64,000 bases of DNA from Bacteroides fragilis (GCA_023664485.1 JAMPFK010000011.1:1-64000); one strand, 5' to 3'; positions 16,699 through 26,904 are shown, counted from the stretch's first letter. A program made the numbers and translations. The notes: generated by a model not told the origin, from the sequence alone.

Positions 16699-18714
16699 AT
16701 GATCGAAAATGACAAAGTACAGAAAATTTTATACGGCGGGGATTATAACCCCGAACAATGGCCGGAGGATGTCTGGGAGGAAGATATGCGCCTGTTCAGG
16801 CTGGCCCATATCGATATCGTGACGCTGAACGTTTTCAGCTGGGCCTCCCTCCAGCCAAATGAAGATACTTATTCCTTTGAAAAACTCGACAAAATAATGG
16901 ATATGGTGCGCCAAAGCGGCCTGAAGGTCTGCCTCGCCACTTCCACCGCCGCTCATCCCGCATGGATGGCAAGAAAATATCCCGATATTCTCCGCACGGA
17001 ATTTAACGGTATGAAGCGCAAATTCGGAGGACGCCACAACTCCTGCCCGAACAGTCCGGCCTACCGGAAATATGCGGGCGCGCTCGCCGCAAGGCTGGCG
17101 GAACGCTATCAAAGCTATGACAACATTGTGGCGTGGCATATTTCCAACGAATTCGGCGGCATCTGCTACTGCGAAAACTGCGAACGCAGATTCCGGGAAT
17201 GGCTGAGAGAAAAATATAAGACCATCGAGGAGGTCAACCGCGTCTGGGACACGGCTTTCTGGGGCCATACCTTTTATGATTTCGACGATATTGTAACGCC
17301 GAACCTGCTCTCGGAACATTTTACGCCGGACAGGACGACTTTTCAGGGTATCTCTCTGGATTACAGGCGTTTCAATTCCGAAAGCATTCTGGCATGCTAC
17401 CGGCTGGAATACGACGCCATCCGCGCCATTACACCGGATATCCCGATTACCACCAATCTGATGGGGACTTATCCCGATCTGGATTACCAGAAGTGGGCGC
17501 GCTATATGGATTTCATTTCCTGGGACAACTATCCCGCCAATGATACTCCCATCGAAGAAACTGCATTCCGGCATGATCTGATGCGCGGCTTAAAACAGGG
17601 CAAGCCTTTTGCTTTAATGGAACAGACGCCGAGCGTTACCAACTGGCTTCCCTATAATGCCCTCAAGCGTCCCGGCGTTATGCGCCTCTGGAGCTATCAG
17701 GCTGTCGCGCACGGCGCGGATACGGTCATGTTCTTCCAGATGCGGCGAAGCGTCGGCGCCTGCGAAAAATATCACGGCGCGGTCATTGACCATGTTGGTC
17801 ACGAAAATACGAGAGTCTTCCGGGAAATCGCACAGCTCGGCGCCGAGCTCGATAAGATCGGTTCTCTGACGCTGGGCGCAAGAACAGACGCCAAAGCCGC
17901 CATCGTCTTCGACTGGGATAACTGGTGGGCAACCGGCTACTCCGCAGGGCCGAGCGTCAGCCTCCGCTACTGCGATGAGATCCTGCAATATTACAAGGCG
18001 TTCCATAACCTGAACATTCCGGTGGATATCATCGGCGTAGAAGACGATCTGTCGCCTTATAAACTCGTCGCGGCCCCGCTCCTTTATATGGTAAAAACCG
18101 GCCACGATGAAAAACTGCGCCGCTTCGTGTCGGACGGCGGCCATTTTCTGACCACCTTTTTCAGCGGTTATGTGGACGAGCACGATCTGGTCACAACAGG
18201 CGGTTATCCGGGCAGGCTCCGGGATATCCTCGGCATCTGGGTGGAGGAAGAAGACGCGCTGCCGGAAAATGAGGCCAACAGCTTCACTTATCAGGGAACG
18301 GCCTATCCCGCCGTCCTGATCTGCGACCTGCTGCATACCGAGGGCGCTGAAGCGCTCTGCTTCTATGAAAAGGATTTTTATGCCGGTATGCCCGTCCTGA
18401 CCCGTAATTCCTTCGGAAAAGGATATGCCTATTATGTCGCGGCCCGCTCCAGCGCGGACTTCTACCGCCGCTTTATCGGCGATATCTGCAGGAAAGCAGG
18501 CGTAGAACCGCTTATGGATACGCCGGAGCTCATAGAGGTCACACAACGCCGCAATGCAAACGGCGTCTTCCTGTTCTTCCTGAACCACGACACGGAAGCG
18601 CGCGAAATCCCTCTTCCCTTTGCCGGAACGGATATCCTGACGGATACGTCCTATCGGATCGGCGAATGCCTGAAGCTCGCCGCAAAAGGCGTCGCAATCC
18701 TACGGATAAAATAA
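16699..18714 (+). CDS. GH42 beta-galactosidase
   Basis: Cytosolic glycoside hydrolase of 671 residues, lacking a signal peptide. It shows YGGDYNPEQWPEDVWEEDM at the N-terminus, the acid/base Glu151 in HISNEFGG and the nucleophile Glu308 in FALMEQTPSVTNW. The four-Cys zinc site typical of many GH42 enzymes is present (Cys116, 156, 158 and 161). A trimerisation domain (about 400-610) and a small C-terminal beta domain follow. It removes terminal beta-galactose from imported oligosaccharides. It is 32 bases upstream of the fucosidase gene and probably in one operon with it. Confidence 0.95.
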   Translation: MIENDKVQKILYGGDYNPEQWPEDVWEEDMRLFRLAHIDIVTLNVFSWASLQPNEDTYSFEKLDKIMDMVRQSGLKVCLATSTAAHPAWMARKYPDILRTEFNGMKRKFGGRHNSCPNSPAYRKYAGALAARLAERYQSYDNIVAWHISNEFGGICYCENCERRFREWLREKYKTIEEVNRVWDTAFWGHTFYDFDDIVTPNLLSEHFTPDRTTFQGISLDYRRFNSESILACYRLEYDAIRAITPDIPITTNLMGTYPDLDYQKWARYMDFISWDNYPANDTPIEETAFRHDLMRGLKQGKPFALMEQTPSVTNWLPYNALKRPGVMRLWSYQAVAHGADTVMFFQMRRSVGACEKYHGAVIDHVGHENTRVFREIAQLGAELDKIGSLTLGARTDAKAAIVFDWDNWWATGYSAGPSVSLRYCDEILQYYKAFHNLNIPVDIIGVEDDLSPYKLVAAPLLYMVKTGHDEKLRRFVSDGGHFLTTFFSGYVDEHDLVTTGGYPGRLRDILGIWVEEEDALPENEANSFTYQGTAYPAVLICDLLHTEGAEALCFYEKDFYAGMPVLTRNSFGKGYAYYVAARSSADFYRRFIGDICRKAGVEPLMDTPELIEVTQRRNANGVFLFFLNHDTEAREIPLPFAGTDILTDTSYRIGECLKLAAKGVAILRIK

Positions 18715-18746
18715 CGCAATAACAATAAAGAAAGGAAAAACCAGCG

Positions 18747-20231
18747 ATGAAAATAACAGACAGAAAAGCGTATCTGGCACAGATCAGAGAAGTGATCGAC
18801 AAAGGCCCTTACCACGACGACTGGGCCTCCCTGACGGATTTTGCCATGCCCGCATGGTATGAAAAAGCCAAATTCGGCATCTTTATCCACTGGGGCGTAT
18901 ACAGCGTCCCGGCTTTTGGCAACGAATGGTATTCCCGGAATATGTATATTCAGGGCAAGCCGGAATATGAACACCATATCAGGACCTATGGCCCTCACAG
19001 GGATTTCGGCTACAAAGACTTTATCCCGCTGTTCACGGCGGATAAATTCGACCCCGATCTCTGGGCCGAAACTTTCCAAAAAGCGGGAGCCAGATATGTC
19101 GTTCCGGTAGCGGAACACCACGACGGTTTCCAGATGTACGACAGCGATCTGTCCGTCTACAATGCGGCAAAAATGGGGCCCAAACGCAATATTCTCGGAG
19201 AATTGAAGGAAGCCTTCGAAAAAAGGGGACTCGTTTTCTGCGCCTCTTCCCACCGGGCGGAACATCTCTGGTTTATGGGAAACGGTAAAGATTTCGACAG
19301 CGATATCAAAGAACCTTTACAATGCGGAGACTTCTACTGGCCTTCTTTACAGGAACAGCCGGATCATCAGGATCTTTTCGCGAATCCCTATCCGACAGAA
19401 GAATTTCTGGAGGACTGGATCTGCCGCACCTGCGAGCTCATCGACCGCTACCAGCCTAAAATCCTCTATTTTGACTGGTGGATCCAGCATGAGGGCTACA
19501 AACCCGGCCTCCGCCAGATTGCCGCTTATTACTATAACCGCGGCCTGGAATGGGGCTTCCCGACCGCTATCTGCTATAAGCATGACGCGATGGCTTTTGG
19601 CAGCGCCATTGTGGATGTGGAACGGGGCAAATTCGCGGATACGAGGCCGTACCACTGGCAGACGGATACCTCTGTCACCCATCATTCATGGTGTTATACC
19701 ACCTCGCTCAGCTATAAGAGCAGTCACGAACTGATCTGCTATCTCGTGGATGTGGTCAGCAAAAACGGTAATCTCCTGCTCAATATCGGCCCGAAAGCTG
19801 ACGGCTCCTTTACGGAAGAAACGACCTCGATCCTGCAGGATATCGGTTCCTGGCTCGCCGTGAACGGTGAGGCTGTTTATAACAGTAAGCCCTGGCGTTA
19901 TCCGGCGGAAGGCCCGACAAAAGAAATCGAAGGGCAGTTCAGCGATAACACCGCCACCGTTTATACAAGCGGGGATTTCCGGTTCACGGCGGGCCACGGC
20001 TGTATTTATGCCGCCTGTATGCAGTATCCGGAGGACGGCCATATCACGATCCGCTCGCTTGCCAAAAGCCGCGACGCCAACAAACCGAATTTCCACGGCA
20101 TTATCCGCGATGTCAGCATTCTCGGTTTCGACGAACCGATCGCTTTCAGTGTAGACGAAGAAGGACTGCACTTTATGACGGAATCGGTCAAAAGCGAGTT
20201 CCCTGTTGTGATTAAGGTTGTGACGGAATAG
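18747..20231 (+). CDS. GH29 alpha-L-fucosidase
   Basis: Cytosolic retaining alpha-L-fucosidase of 494 residues. The family signatures are FGIFIHWGVYSVPAF, the His pair in VAEHHDGF (124-125) and the predicted nucleophile Asp243 in KILYFDWW. A C-terminal beta domain (about 370-494) completes the fold. No signal peptide, so it acts on fucosylated sugars taken up by a transporter. AGAAAGGA precedes the ATG. Pairing with GH42 suggests sequential removal of fucose and galactose from Fuc-Gal-type chains. Confidence 0.94.
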   Translation: MKITDRKAYLAQIREVIDKGPYHDDWASLTDFAMPAWYEKAKFGIFIHWGVYSVPAFGNEWYSRNMYIQGKPEYEHHIRTYGPHRDFGYKDFIPLFTADKFDPDLWAETFQKAGARYVVPVAEHHDGFQMYDSDLSVYNAAKMGPKRNILGELKEAFEKRGLVFCASSHRAEHLWFMGNGKDFDSDIKEPLQCGDFYWPSLQEQPDHQDLFANPYPTEEFLEDWICRTCELIDRYQPKILYFDWWIQHEGYKPGLRQIAAYYYNRGLEWGFPTAICYKHDAMAFGSAIVDVERGKFADTRPYHWQTDTSVTHHSWCYTTSLSYKSSHELICYLVDVVSKNGNLLLNIGPKADGSFTEETTSILQDIGSWLAVNGEAVYNSKPWRYPAEGPTKEIEGQFSDNTATVYTSGDFRFTAGHGCIYAACMQYPEDGHITIRSLAKSRDANKPNFHGIIRDVSILGFDEPIAFSVDEEGLHFMTESVKSEFPVVIKVVTE

Positions 20232-20245
20232 CGCCAAAAGGCGCT
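20230..20245 (+). terminator. Short GC hairpin after the fucosidase gene
   Basis: AGCGCC-AAAA-GGCGCT overlaps the fucosidase stop codon. There is no long U-tract, so termination is uncertain; it lies between two convergent genes. Confidence 0.4.
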
Positions 20246-20275
20246 GTTCCGATCAGGCTCCTTTCGATGATATCA

Positions 20276-21094
20276 TCATTTCCATAGCGCTTCCCGCATC
20301 CATGTCTCCGCCAGCGCCACCCACGACGTACATTCTTTCTCCATACCGCCTCCGTCCGCACCCATCGTCCGCTCATCCGCAAGGCTCAGCCCATGGCCGC
20401 CCTTCGCGTACAGATGCAGTTCCACCGGAATATGATACCGACGCATCGCAAGCGCTAACAGAAGCGAGTTTTCCGCAGGCACGGACTGATCCTCATTCGT
20501 ATGCCAGAGAAAAGCCGGCGGCGTATCTTCGCTGACCTGATGCTCCAGCGAGACCTCATCTTTCAGTTCTTCGTATTTTTCACCAAGCAGCATGCGGAAA
20601 GAATCCCGATGCGCATATTCGCCGGACGTGATGACCGGATAATGCAGGATCATGCCCGCCGGACGGAGCTCTTCGGACGCAACACCGGCCTTTTCCGCCA
20701 GAAAAGGCTTCTTCCAGAACATGCCAAAGCTCGCCGCAAGATGGCCGCCGGCAGAGGAACCCTCCACCAGAATCCTGCTTGTGTCAACATGCCATTCCTC
20801 GCTGTGATCTTTGACCATTTTCATGACCATGGCAAGCTCTGTAAGCGCCGTCGGATAGACCGCAGGCGCCACGGAATAGCGCAGTACCACCGCGTGATAA
20901 CCGTATGCGTTCCACTGCAGCGCGATCATTTCCCCTTCCCGGTCCGAAACGTAACGATAGCCGCCGCCCGGACAAATAATGATCAAAGGCCTTTTCTGTA
21001 TTTTTATCGCATCCGAATGCGAAATCAGATAGGCCGTCGCCTTTGCCTCTTTGGTAGAACCTTCCGCCCGAATCGGATATTCTCTGTAAATCAT
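20276..21094 (-). CDS. Alpha/beta hydrolase, carbohydrate esterase-like
   Basis: Cytosolic 272-residue esterase; GGAGG six bases before the ATG at 21094 fixes the start. The oxyanion loop is CPGGGYRYVSDREGE, the nucleophile elbow GSSAG, the acid is in WHTNEDQSVP and the catalytic His in GGHGLS. This matches the BD-FAE / xylan acetyl-esterase type of hydrolase that accompanies glycoside hydrolases. It follows the GH3 gene by 53 bases in the same direction, so it probably de-acetylates the same glycan. The exact substrate is not determined. Confidence 0.88.
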   Translation of the reverse strand: MIYREYPIRAEGSTKEAKATAYLISHSDAIKIQKRPLIIICPGGGYRYVSDREGEMIALQWNAYGYHAVVLRYSVAPAVYPTALTELAMVMKMVKDHSEEWHVDTSRILVEGSSAGGHLAASFGMFWKKPFLAEKAGVASEELRPAGMILHYPVITSGEYAHRDSFRMLLGEKYEELKDEVSLEHQVSEDTPPAFLWHTNEDQSVPAENSLLLALAMRRYHIPVELHLYAKGGHGLSLADERTMGADGGGMEKECTSWVALAETWMREALWK

Positions 21095-21111
21095 AGTAAT
21101 CCTCCATTCCC

Positions 21112-21137
21112 GCCTGCCCCGCGGACGGGGCGCAGGC
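21112..21137 (-). promoter_or_regulatory. GC-rich hairpin between the GH3 and esterase genes
   Basis: GCCTGC and CCCG pair with CGGG and GCAGGC around a CGGA loop, immediately upstream of the esterase ribosome-binding site. There is no U-run, so it is more likely an mRNA-stability or processing element than a terminator. Similar hairpins occur at 46385 and 61536. Confidence 0.5.
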
Positions 21138-21147
21138 ACAAACACTT

Positions 21148-24126
21148 CTACATTTTAAAATAACACAGCTTCACATCGCCCATCAGGCGAAGCGTCAGCT
21201 CCGCCGGGATCTGTCCGTCCTGAATTTCATGCGTCAGTTCTATTTTCACATCCGCATAGACGGGCTTCCACCCCGCGATCCGTTCTTCGGCATCCTTTAC
21301 CATCAGCGGCCCCATCACCGGACGCGGGTTCTTCACATAGGTTCTCGTTTCTCCCTGCCAGCTTCCCGCCGGTTTTCCATCGAGCAGCACTTCTACCTTA
21401 CCGTCTTCTTCGCTCAGCAGATGCAGCGTCATTTCCTTTGTTTCCGGCGAAACCGCGCAATCCCGGTAAACGAGGAGGCCTTCTTTCTCCGGGCGCAAAA
21501 GCGCCGCAGCGCTGTATCCAAACTGTCCCTGCGTCAGGACGATGTTCTCATAGTCGTCATAATGATCCGCCGCGGTTTTCTTTGTCATATCCCGCAGTCC
21601 CGGCTTCCCGCCCGGTATTTCGATCTGCGCCGTCAGTGTGCACGCAGCGCTGGAAGGCCCCGCGCATACGGTATAACAGCCCCCTTCTACCATCAGAGAA
21701 CGGCTGATCACGTCATAGAAACGGAATTCTTCGACCGGGACCGAAAGCTCTACTGCCCGGCTTTCCCCCGGCGCTACCTTTTTCAAACGCCGGAAACCGA
21801 GAAGCTGTTTTAACGGCTTTTTCACGCGGGATGCAGGCGCCGTTCCATATACCTGCGCCACCTCGTCGCTCACGCGCCCGCCGGTATTTTTTACCGCAAA
21901 GGATATTTTCAGGCTCCTCTTATCCGCCAGCTCCACCGTCAGATCCGAATAGGCGAAATCCGAATAGGTCAGGCCAAAACCGAACGGATAGAGCGCTTCC
22001 CCGTCAAAATAGCGGTAGGTGCGCTTTCCTTTGATGATGTCATAATCGTCGATATCGGGCAGCTGGCCGTCGCTTCTGTACCACGTCATATTCAGACAGC
22101 CCGCGGGCGCATTTTCCCCGAAGATCGTCTCCGCCAGCGCTTCTCCCATATCCTGGCTTCCCGTCGCGCTCCACAAAATGGCCGGAAGCTTTTCCTGCGC
22201 GGCATTCACCGCATACGGATAATTGGACAACAGTACGAGAACAACATTGGGATTGGCCTGATATACCGCTTCCATCAGTTTTTCCTGTGCCGGAGGCAGT
22301 ACGATCGTACCGCGGTCTATCTCTTCCCTCGCGTTCACCATGGGATTACAGCCAAGCGCGAGCAGGACCTTCTCTTTTTCCCGCGCCAGCTTAACCGCCG
22401 CTTCCACGCCGGGCTCCACGATCTCCAGCGTAAACGAAATATCAGACAGCACAATCTCCTTCCGCACGGACGCCGCCGTATCCATCTCCAGCCCAACGCT
22501 CGGCCCGATCTGCTCGCCGCCCCTCATGGACCACAGGCTGCCGTCTTCTCCTGCCAGTATGGGCGAGCCGAAACGATTTGTCAATACCGCCGTTCCATCC
22601 GCCTGTTCCTCCAGATGGAAAATTTCCATCACGAACCAGTCAAACGGCTCCTCGATATCGGCGGCAATCCTTCCCATCTCCTCCGGCTTTACTTTTCCGG
22701 GATAGAATCTCGTATTCATATAGTTTCCGGTGCGTGCGCAGCAAAAATACAGGCTGCCTTCTCCCCAGTCCTCCATGATAAAGATATCCGGCTCTGCGGA
22801 AAGGCAGAGCGCTCCATCCTCCGCAACGGCGATTCCCTTATCGCCACAGCGGAAAATAACTCTGTCATAACCATCCGCGAAAGCGATCTTCTCCTTTTTC
22901 AGCTTTTCGATACCCTGTCTGAGCGTCGTTTTCCTGAGCGGCTCGCCGCAGTACCAGTCCCGATACCAGGAATCCCCTGCCGGGCCGATCAGCGCGAGAG
23001 AATCCGCAGGCGCTTCTTTATCGAGCGGCAGCATGTTCCCCTCGTTCTTTAACAGGACGATGGATTCCCTCGATACCTGCCGGCATATCTCCTGATTTTC
23101 TTCAGAATTGATATCCGCCTCCGTCACGGCGTCATAAGGGTTGCGCGGTTCCCTGTCATAAATGCCGAGACGCAGCTTTGTGCGGAACATGTTCCTGAGC
23201 GCCCTGTCCACATCCGCCTCCGTAATGAGCCCGAGTTCAAAGGCTTCCCGCGCCGCCTGTTCCACCACTGCCGGATTATCCGACATACCGTCCACGCCTG
23301 CCTTTAACGCCATCGCCAGCGTTTCGGCATGAAGTCCGCAGTAATGATGGAAATTCGCGACCAGTTCCATCGCGCCGCCGTCGCAGACCGCGTGTTTCAA
23401 ACCGTATTGATCCTTCAAAATGCTTCCGACCTCCGGGTTCAGCATGCCCGGAATACCGTTAATTTTATTATAGGCCGTCATGACCGCTTCCGCGCCGCCG
23501 TTTTCAATCGCTCTGCGGAAGGGTTCCAGATACAGCTCGTATTTATTCCGCGGATCGATGGAGGAATTTTTCCAGCCCCGGCCCGCTTCCGTATTATTCC
23601 CGTAAAAATGCTTGAGCGTGGAGGCCGTCCGGAGATAATGCGGATCGTCCCCCTGCATGCCGCGGATATAGGCGGAGGACATTTCTCCCACGAGCAGAGG
23701 ATCCTCTCCATAGCCTTCCTCCGTCCTGCCCCACCTCGGATCCCGTTCCAGATCGATCGTAGGCGCCCAGCGGCTGAGCCCCCTGTCGGGGTGGCGGTGA
23801 TAAATAACGCGCGCCTCTGTCCCCGTCACTTCGCCCGCCTTCTGAATCAGCTCCGTATCCCAGGTCGCACTCATGCCGATTGGCTGCGGGAAAGAAGTCG
23901 TTATCTCCGGCCCGCCCAATTCATTCTGGTCATTTCTCGCCTCCACGCCGTGCGCCGCTTCGCCGCCCACCGACATTGCGGGAATACCCAACCGCTCCAG
24001 ATCCGGAACCCTCGTCGCAAGCATCCCCAGTTTTTCTTCCATCGTCATTTCCGATAACAGCCAGTCCAGCCGTTTTTCTACAGACAGCGCCGCATCCCAG
24101 AACGGCGTATTCTTCTTTGCTTCCAT
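21148..24126 (-). CDS. GH3 beta-glycosidase
   Basis: Cytosolic glycoside hydrolase of 992 residues, longer than the usual 720-800. Domain order: GH3 N-terminal barrel (about 1-330) with the nucleophile Asp249 in HAVCDGGAMEL, the GH3 C-terminal domain (about 360-720) with an extra beta-rich insertion (about 430-570), a fibronectin III-like domain (about 730-830; DEVAQVYGTAPASRV), and an additional C-terminal beta domain (about 860-992). Beta-glucosidase or beta-xylosidase activity is likely but cannot be chosen from motifs. AAAGGAG lies upstream. It is downstream of the transporter genes, beyond a terminator-like hairpin. Confidence 0.92.
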   Translation of the reverse strand: MEAKKNTPFWDAALSVEKRLDWLLSEMTMEEKLGMLATRVPDLERLGIPAMSVGGEAAHGVEARNDQNELGGPEITTSFPQPIGMSATWDTELIQKAGEVTGTEARVIYHRHPDRGLSRWAPTIDLERDPRWGRTEEGYGEDPLLVGEMSSAYIRGMQGDDPHYLRTASTLKHFYGNNTEAGRGWKNSSIDPRNKYELYLEPFRRAIENGGAEAVMTAYNKINGIPGMLNPEVGSILKDQYGLKHAVCDGGAMELVANFHHYCGLHAETLAMALKAGVDGMSDNPAVVEQAAREAFELGLITEADVDRALRNMFRTKLRLGIYDREPRNPYDAVTEADINSEENQEICRQVSRESIVLLKNEGNMLPLDKEAPADSLALIGPAGDSWYRDWYCGEPLRKTTLRQGIEKLKKEKIAFADGYDRVIFRCGDKGIAVAEDGALCLSAEPDIFIMEDWGEGSLYFCCARTGNYMNTRFYPGKVKPEEMGRIAADIEEPFDWFVMEIFHLEEQADGTAVLTNRFGSPILAGEDGSLWSMRGGEQIGPSVGLEMDTAASVRKEIVLSDISFTLEIVEPGVEAAVKLAREKEKVLLALGCNPMVNAREEIDRGTIVLPPAQEKLMEAVYQANPNVVLVLLSNYPYAVNAAQEKLPAILWSATGSQDMGEALAETIFGENAPAGCLNMTWYRSDGQLPDIDDYDIIKGKRTYRYFDGEALYPFGFGLTYSDFAYSDLTVELADKRSLKISFAVKNTGGRVSDEVAQVYGTAPASRVKKPLKQLLGFRRLKKVAPGESRAVELSVPVEEFRFYDVISRSLMVEGGCYTVCAGPSSAACTLTAQIEIPGGKPGLRDMTKKTAADHYDDYENIVLTQGQFGYSAAALLRPEKEGLLVYRDCAVSPETKEMTLHLLSEEDGKVEVLLDGKPAGSWQGETRTYVKNPRPVMGPLMVKDAEERIAGWKPVYADVKIELTHEIQDGQIPAELTLRLMGDVKLCYFKM

Positions 24127-24197
24127 CTTAAAATCCCAGCTCCTTTCCCATTTTCAGCCGTGCCGCCGTCGGCGGCACGAACGATTCCATGTTACGG

Positions 24198-24232
24198 AAA
24201 GAGCCTGACACCGCTGCGATATCAGGCCCTTT
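24198..24232. terminator. Terminator-like hairpin after the solute-binding protein gene
   Basis: AAAGAGCCTGA pairs with TCAGGCCCTTT; on the minus strand it is followed by TTTCC-type sequence and on the plus strand by TTTTGTTTTATT. It probably limits read-through from the transporter operon into the GH3 gene. A second perfect hairpin, CGTGCCGCC/GGCGGCACG, lies at 24159-24179 just before the GH3 ribosome-binding site. Confidence 0.65.
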
Positions 24233-24278
24233 TGTTTTATTCTTTCTTACTTATACCGTCTTAAAGAAATGGCAGGAA

Positions 24279-25979
24279 CTACTGGATTTTTTCAGCCAGG
24301 AATGCCGTCATTTCCGCATTCGCTTCATTCATGCCGTTCGCTTCCAGTTCCGCTACCATAGCGTCCCAGTTCGCATCGAAATTCGCCTGCCCGCCGGTCA
24401 CACATTTTACCAGACCCGGCCATGCGATTTCATTCAGGATATCCACCTTGTTAGAGAGTTCCTGCGGAATCTGATATGCCCACAATGCGGAATAAGGAAG
24501 TAATTCAAATTCATCCGGCTGCGGGAAGATATCGATCAGCATATCTACGCCCCATGCCTCGCATGCCGCCAGCTGCTCTTCGTTATATTCATCGATTACA
24601 GACTGTCTTGTAATGGTCGTATAAGGATTTCCGTTCTCATCTTCGGAACCGTCGCCGTAAATCGGGAATCCCGTATAGTTGCCAACGCCCGTCTTCTTGC
24701 CGTAATCCGGATCGGAATTGGAAGCTTCGATTTCTTCTTCTGTACGATATCTCATGCCGTTTTCATCCAGGAAATAGTTAACTCCTTCAACGCCCCATTT
24801 ATGAAGAACCGCGCCCTCATCGGAGCAAAGGAAATCAAGGAATTTGATCGCGCGTACCGGATCCTCACAGCTCTTCGTGATACCGATACCCCAGCCTACC
24901 TGAAGGCCCTGGTATAACAGCGCCGGCGCCTTCTGATCCGCACGGAGCGTTACAGGAAGCCCGCAATAGGTCTTATCCATCTTGCCGTCCGCGATCAGAA
25001 CCTGCTGCGCCTGATTGTAATCCCACTCCGCGTCCGTAATCGCTACGACACGGCCGCTGGAAAGCTTCGCGATATAATCGTCATGCGTCTGCGTCGCAAA
25101 GTTCGGATCGAGGATTCCTTCATCATACATACGGCACAGCCACTGGAAATATTCTTTCTCTTCCGGCGTCGTATGCTTGTAATAGCAGTTGTAATCGTCG
25201 TCGATTACCCACTGGCCGTTATCAGGCGCCGCATCAGCGATAAAGCCTGCCGGATTGCCCAATGTGATCATCCAGTGCCAGTCGGCTGCGCTCATCGTGA
25301 TACCGATCGTCTCCAGGCCGTCATCCGTGGTCGGATGCGCCTCCAGATACTTCTTGATCAGCGCTTCGTACTCTTCCAGCGTTTCGGGATACTCATAATT
25401 ATTCTCTTTCAAAGCCGCGAACTGAATCTGACAGCCGCCGCCGGTCTTTAAAGTCTGTGCGCCGACGCCCGCATAGGAGAGCTGGTAGATGCCTTCGTCG
25501 CCGCCGCCCCATTTCAGTTTCTCAAGCTCATCGCCGTACATCTTCTTGATATTCGGCCCGTACTGCTCGATCAGATCTGTCATATCGATCAAAGCGCCCG
25601 CTTCATACAGAGAAGTCGCCTCTCCCTTCGCATAAATGAAATCCGGATATTCGTCGTTCGCGATCATCAGCGCGACGTCCTGCTTCGCGTCGCCCTGAGA
25701 AGATACCGGATAGGAAATCTCCAGTGTAACGCCCGTCGCCTCGGTAATGGCATTTCCGACCGGGTTATCCCAGCTGTCGTTATTCGCATCCGTCAGGAAT
25801 ACTTCAAATGTAATCGGGGACGTATCGTCGCTCGATGCCGCCGCATCCCCCGCCGCGCTGTCGCTTCCTGAGCCGGAATCCGTATTTGAACCGCCGCCCG
25901 ATGAACCTCCGCATCCTGCCAACAGGCCTGCGCAAAGCGCGGAGACTGTCAACAGGGATAAAATCTTACGCATTTTCAT
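24279..25979 (-). CDS. Oligosaccharide ABC transporter, solute-binding lipoprotein (LplA type)
   Basis: 566-residue extracellular lipoprotein with signal peptide and lipobox LAGC (Cys23), then a Gly/Ser/Asp linker (about 24-50) and a large type I periplasmic-binding fold. The size and the repeated Trp/Tyr-rich stretches match the LplA/YtcQ family that pairs with LplB and YtcP permeases. It captures an oligosaccharide at the cell surface for the two permeases encoded upstream. Its 3' hairpin at 24198 separates it from the glycosidase genes. Confidence 0.92.
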   Translation of the reverse strand: MKMRKILSLLTVSALCAGLLAGCGGSSGGGSNTDSGSGSDSAAGDAAASSDDTSPITFEVFLTDANNDSWDNPVGNAITEATGVTLEISYPVSSQGDAKQDVALMIANDEYPDFIYAKGEATSLYEAGALIDMTDLIEQYGPNIKKMYGDELEKLKWGGGDEGIYQLSYAGVGAQTLKTGGGCQIQFAALKENNYEYPETLEEYEALIKKYLEAHPTTDDGLETIGITMSAADWHWMITLGNPAGFIADAAPDNGQWVIDDDYNCYYKHTTPEEKEYFQWLCRMYDEGILDPNFATQTHDDYIAKLSSGRVVAITDAEWDYNQAQQVLIADGKMDKTYCGLPVTLRADQKAPALLYQGLQVGWGIGITKSCEDPVRAIKFLDFLCSDEGAVLHKWGVEGVNYFLDENGMRYRTEEEIEASNSDPDYGKKTGVGNYTGFPIYGDGSEDENGNPYTTITRQSVIDEYNEEQLAACEAWGVDMLIDIFPQPDEFELLPYSALWAYQIPQELSNKVDILNEIAWPGLVKCVTGGQANFDANWDAMVAELEANGMNEANAEMTAFLAEKIQ

Positions 25980-26037
25980 AAATAAATCCTCCTTTTTTTC
26001 TCTATATATATCCTGAACGTATCCAGGTTACATATCG

Positions 26038-26904
26038 TCAGTCTTTTACAGAACCTACGGTCATACCGCCTACAAAATATTTCTGCAGGAACGGGTAAAC
26101 TACGATGATCGGGACGGTAGCTACTACCGTGACCGCCATACGGATCGCCATCGGGGTGACGGCCTGCGTCACGTTGCTCGTCGCATGCGTATCGAGCTGC
26201 ATCTGCGCCTGCGACATAATCTCATACAGCTTATACTGCAGCGTCGGCAGTTTCTTCGCATACAGATAGGTATCCATGAAGGAGTTCCACTGGCCCACCG
26301 CATAATACAATGAGATCGTCGCGATAACCGGCGTACAGAGCGGCATAACGACCTTGTACCATATCTGGAAATCGTTCGCACCGTCTAACATCGCCGCTTC
26401 CTGTAAGGCCGCCGGCAGTCCGTCGATAAAGGAACGCACCAGAATCATATTATAAACCCAGATCAGGCCGGGCAGAATATAAACCAGAAAGTTATTGCCA
26501 AGACGCAGGGTACGCATGATCAGCAAATATTCGGGAATCAGGCCGCCGCTCACATACATCGTAACGACGAACAGGATCGTAAACGGTTTATGGAAGATGA
26601 AATCCCGGCGGCTCAGCGTATACGCCAACATCGCGGTACAGACAACGCCAGCCAGCGTTCCGACAACCGTTTTCACAATGGACAGGAAAAAGGGCCTGAT
26701 AATATCCGCATCCTGAAATACATATTTATAGTTGCTCCAGGTAAACTTACGCGGAATGACAAAATTGATATTCCGCAGGGTATCCGTAGCGTCATTTAAG
26801 GAAATCGCCAGCACGTTCAGGAATGGATACAGCGTTATGGCAACAATTATTACAAAAAAACCTACGAGAACAACGTCGAACCACGTCTTTTTCTTTGCTA
26901 TCAT
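26038..26904 (-). CDS. Oligosaccharide ABC transporter permease, YtcP/AraQ type
   Basis: 288-residue inner-membrane permease with six predicted transmembrane helices and the cytoplasmic EAA loop (ALQEAAMLDGANDFQIWYKVVMP) that contacts the ATPase. It ends in YFVGGMTVGSVKD, typical of YtcP. The ATG at 26904 is preferred to an upstream GTG because AGGAGG is 7 bases away. No ATPase gene lies nearby; CUT1 importers of this type commonly share an MsmX-like ATPase encoded elsewhere. Confidence 0.93.
   Translation of the reverse strand: MIAKKKTWFDVVLVGFFVIIVAITLYPFLNVLAISLNDATDTLRNINFVIPRKFTWSNYKYVFQDADIIRPFFLSIVKTVVGTLAGVVCTAMLAYTLSRRDFIFHKPFTILFVVTMYVSGGLIPEYLLIMRTLRLGNNFLVYILPGLIWVYNMILVRSFIDGLPAALQEAAMLDGANDFQIWYKVVMPLCTPVIATISLYYAVGQWNSFMDTYLYAKKLPTLQYKLYEIMSQAQMQLDTHATSNVTQAVTPMAIRMAVTVVATVPIIVVYPFLQKYFVGGMTVGSVKD

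Noticed and set aside
17614..18588. Long minus-strand open frames opposite GH42 and GH29
   Set aside because: They mirror the GC-biased codons of well-supported glycoside hydrolase genes and have no start signals.
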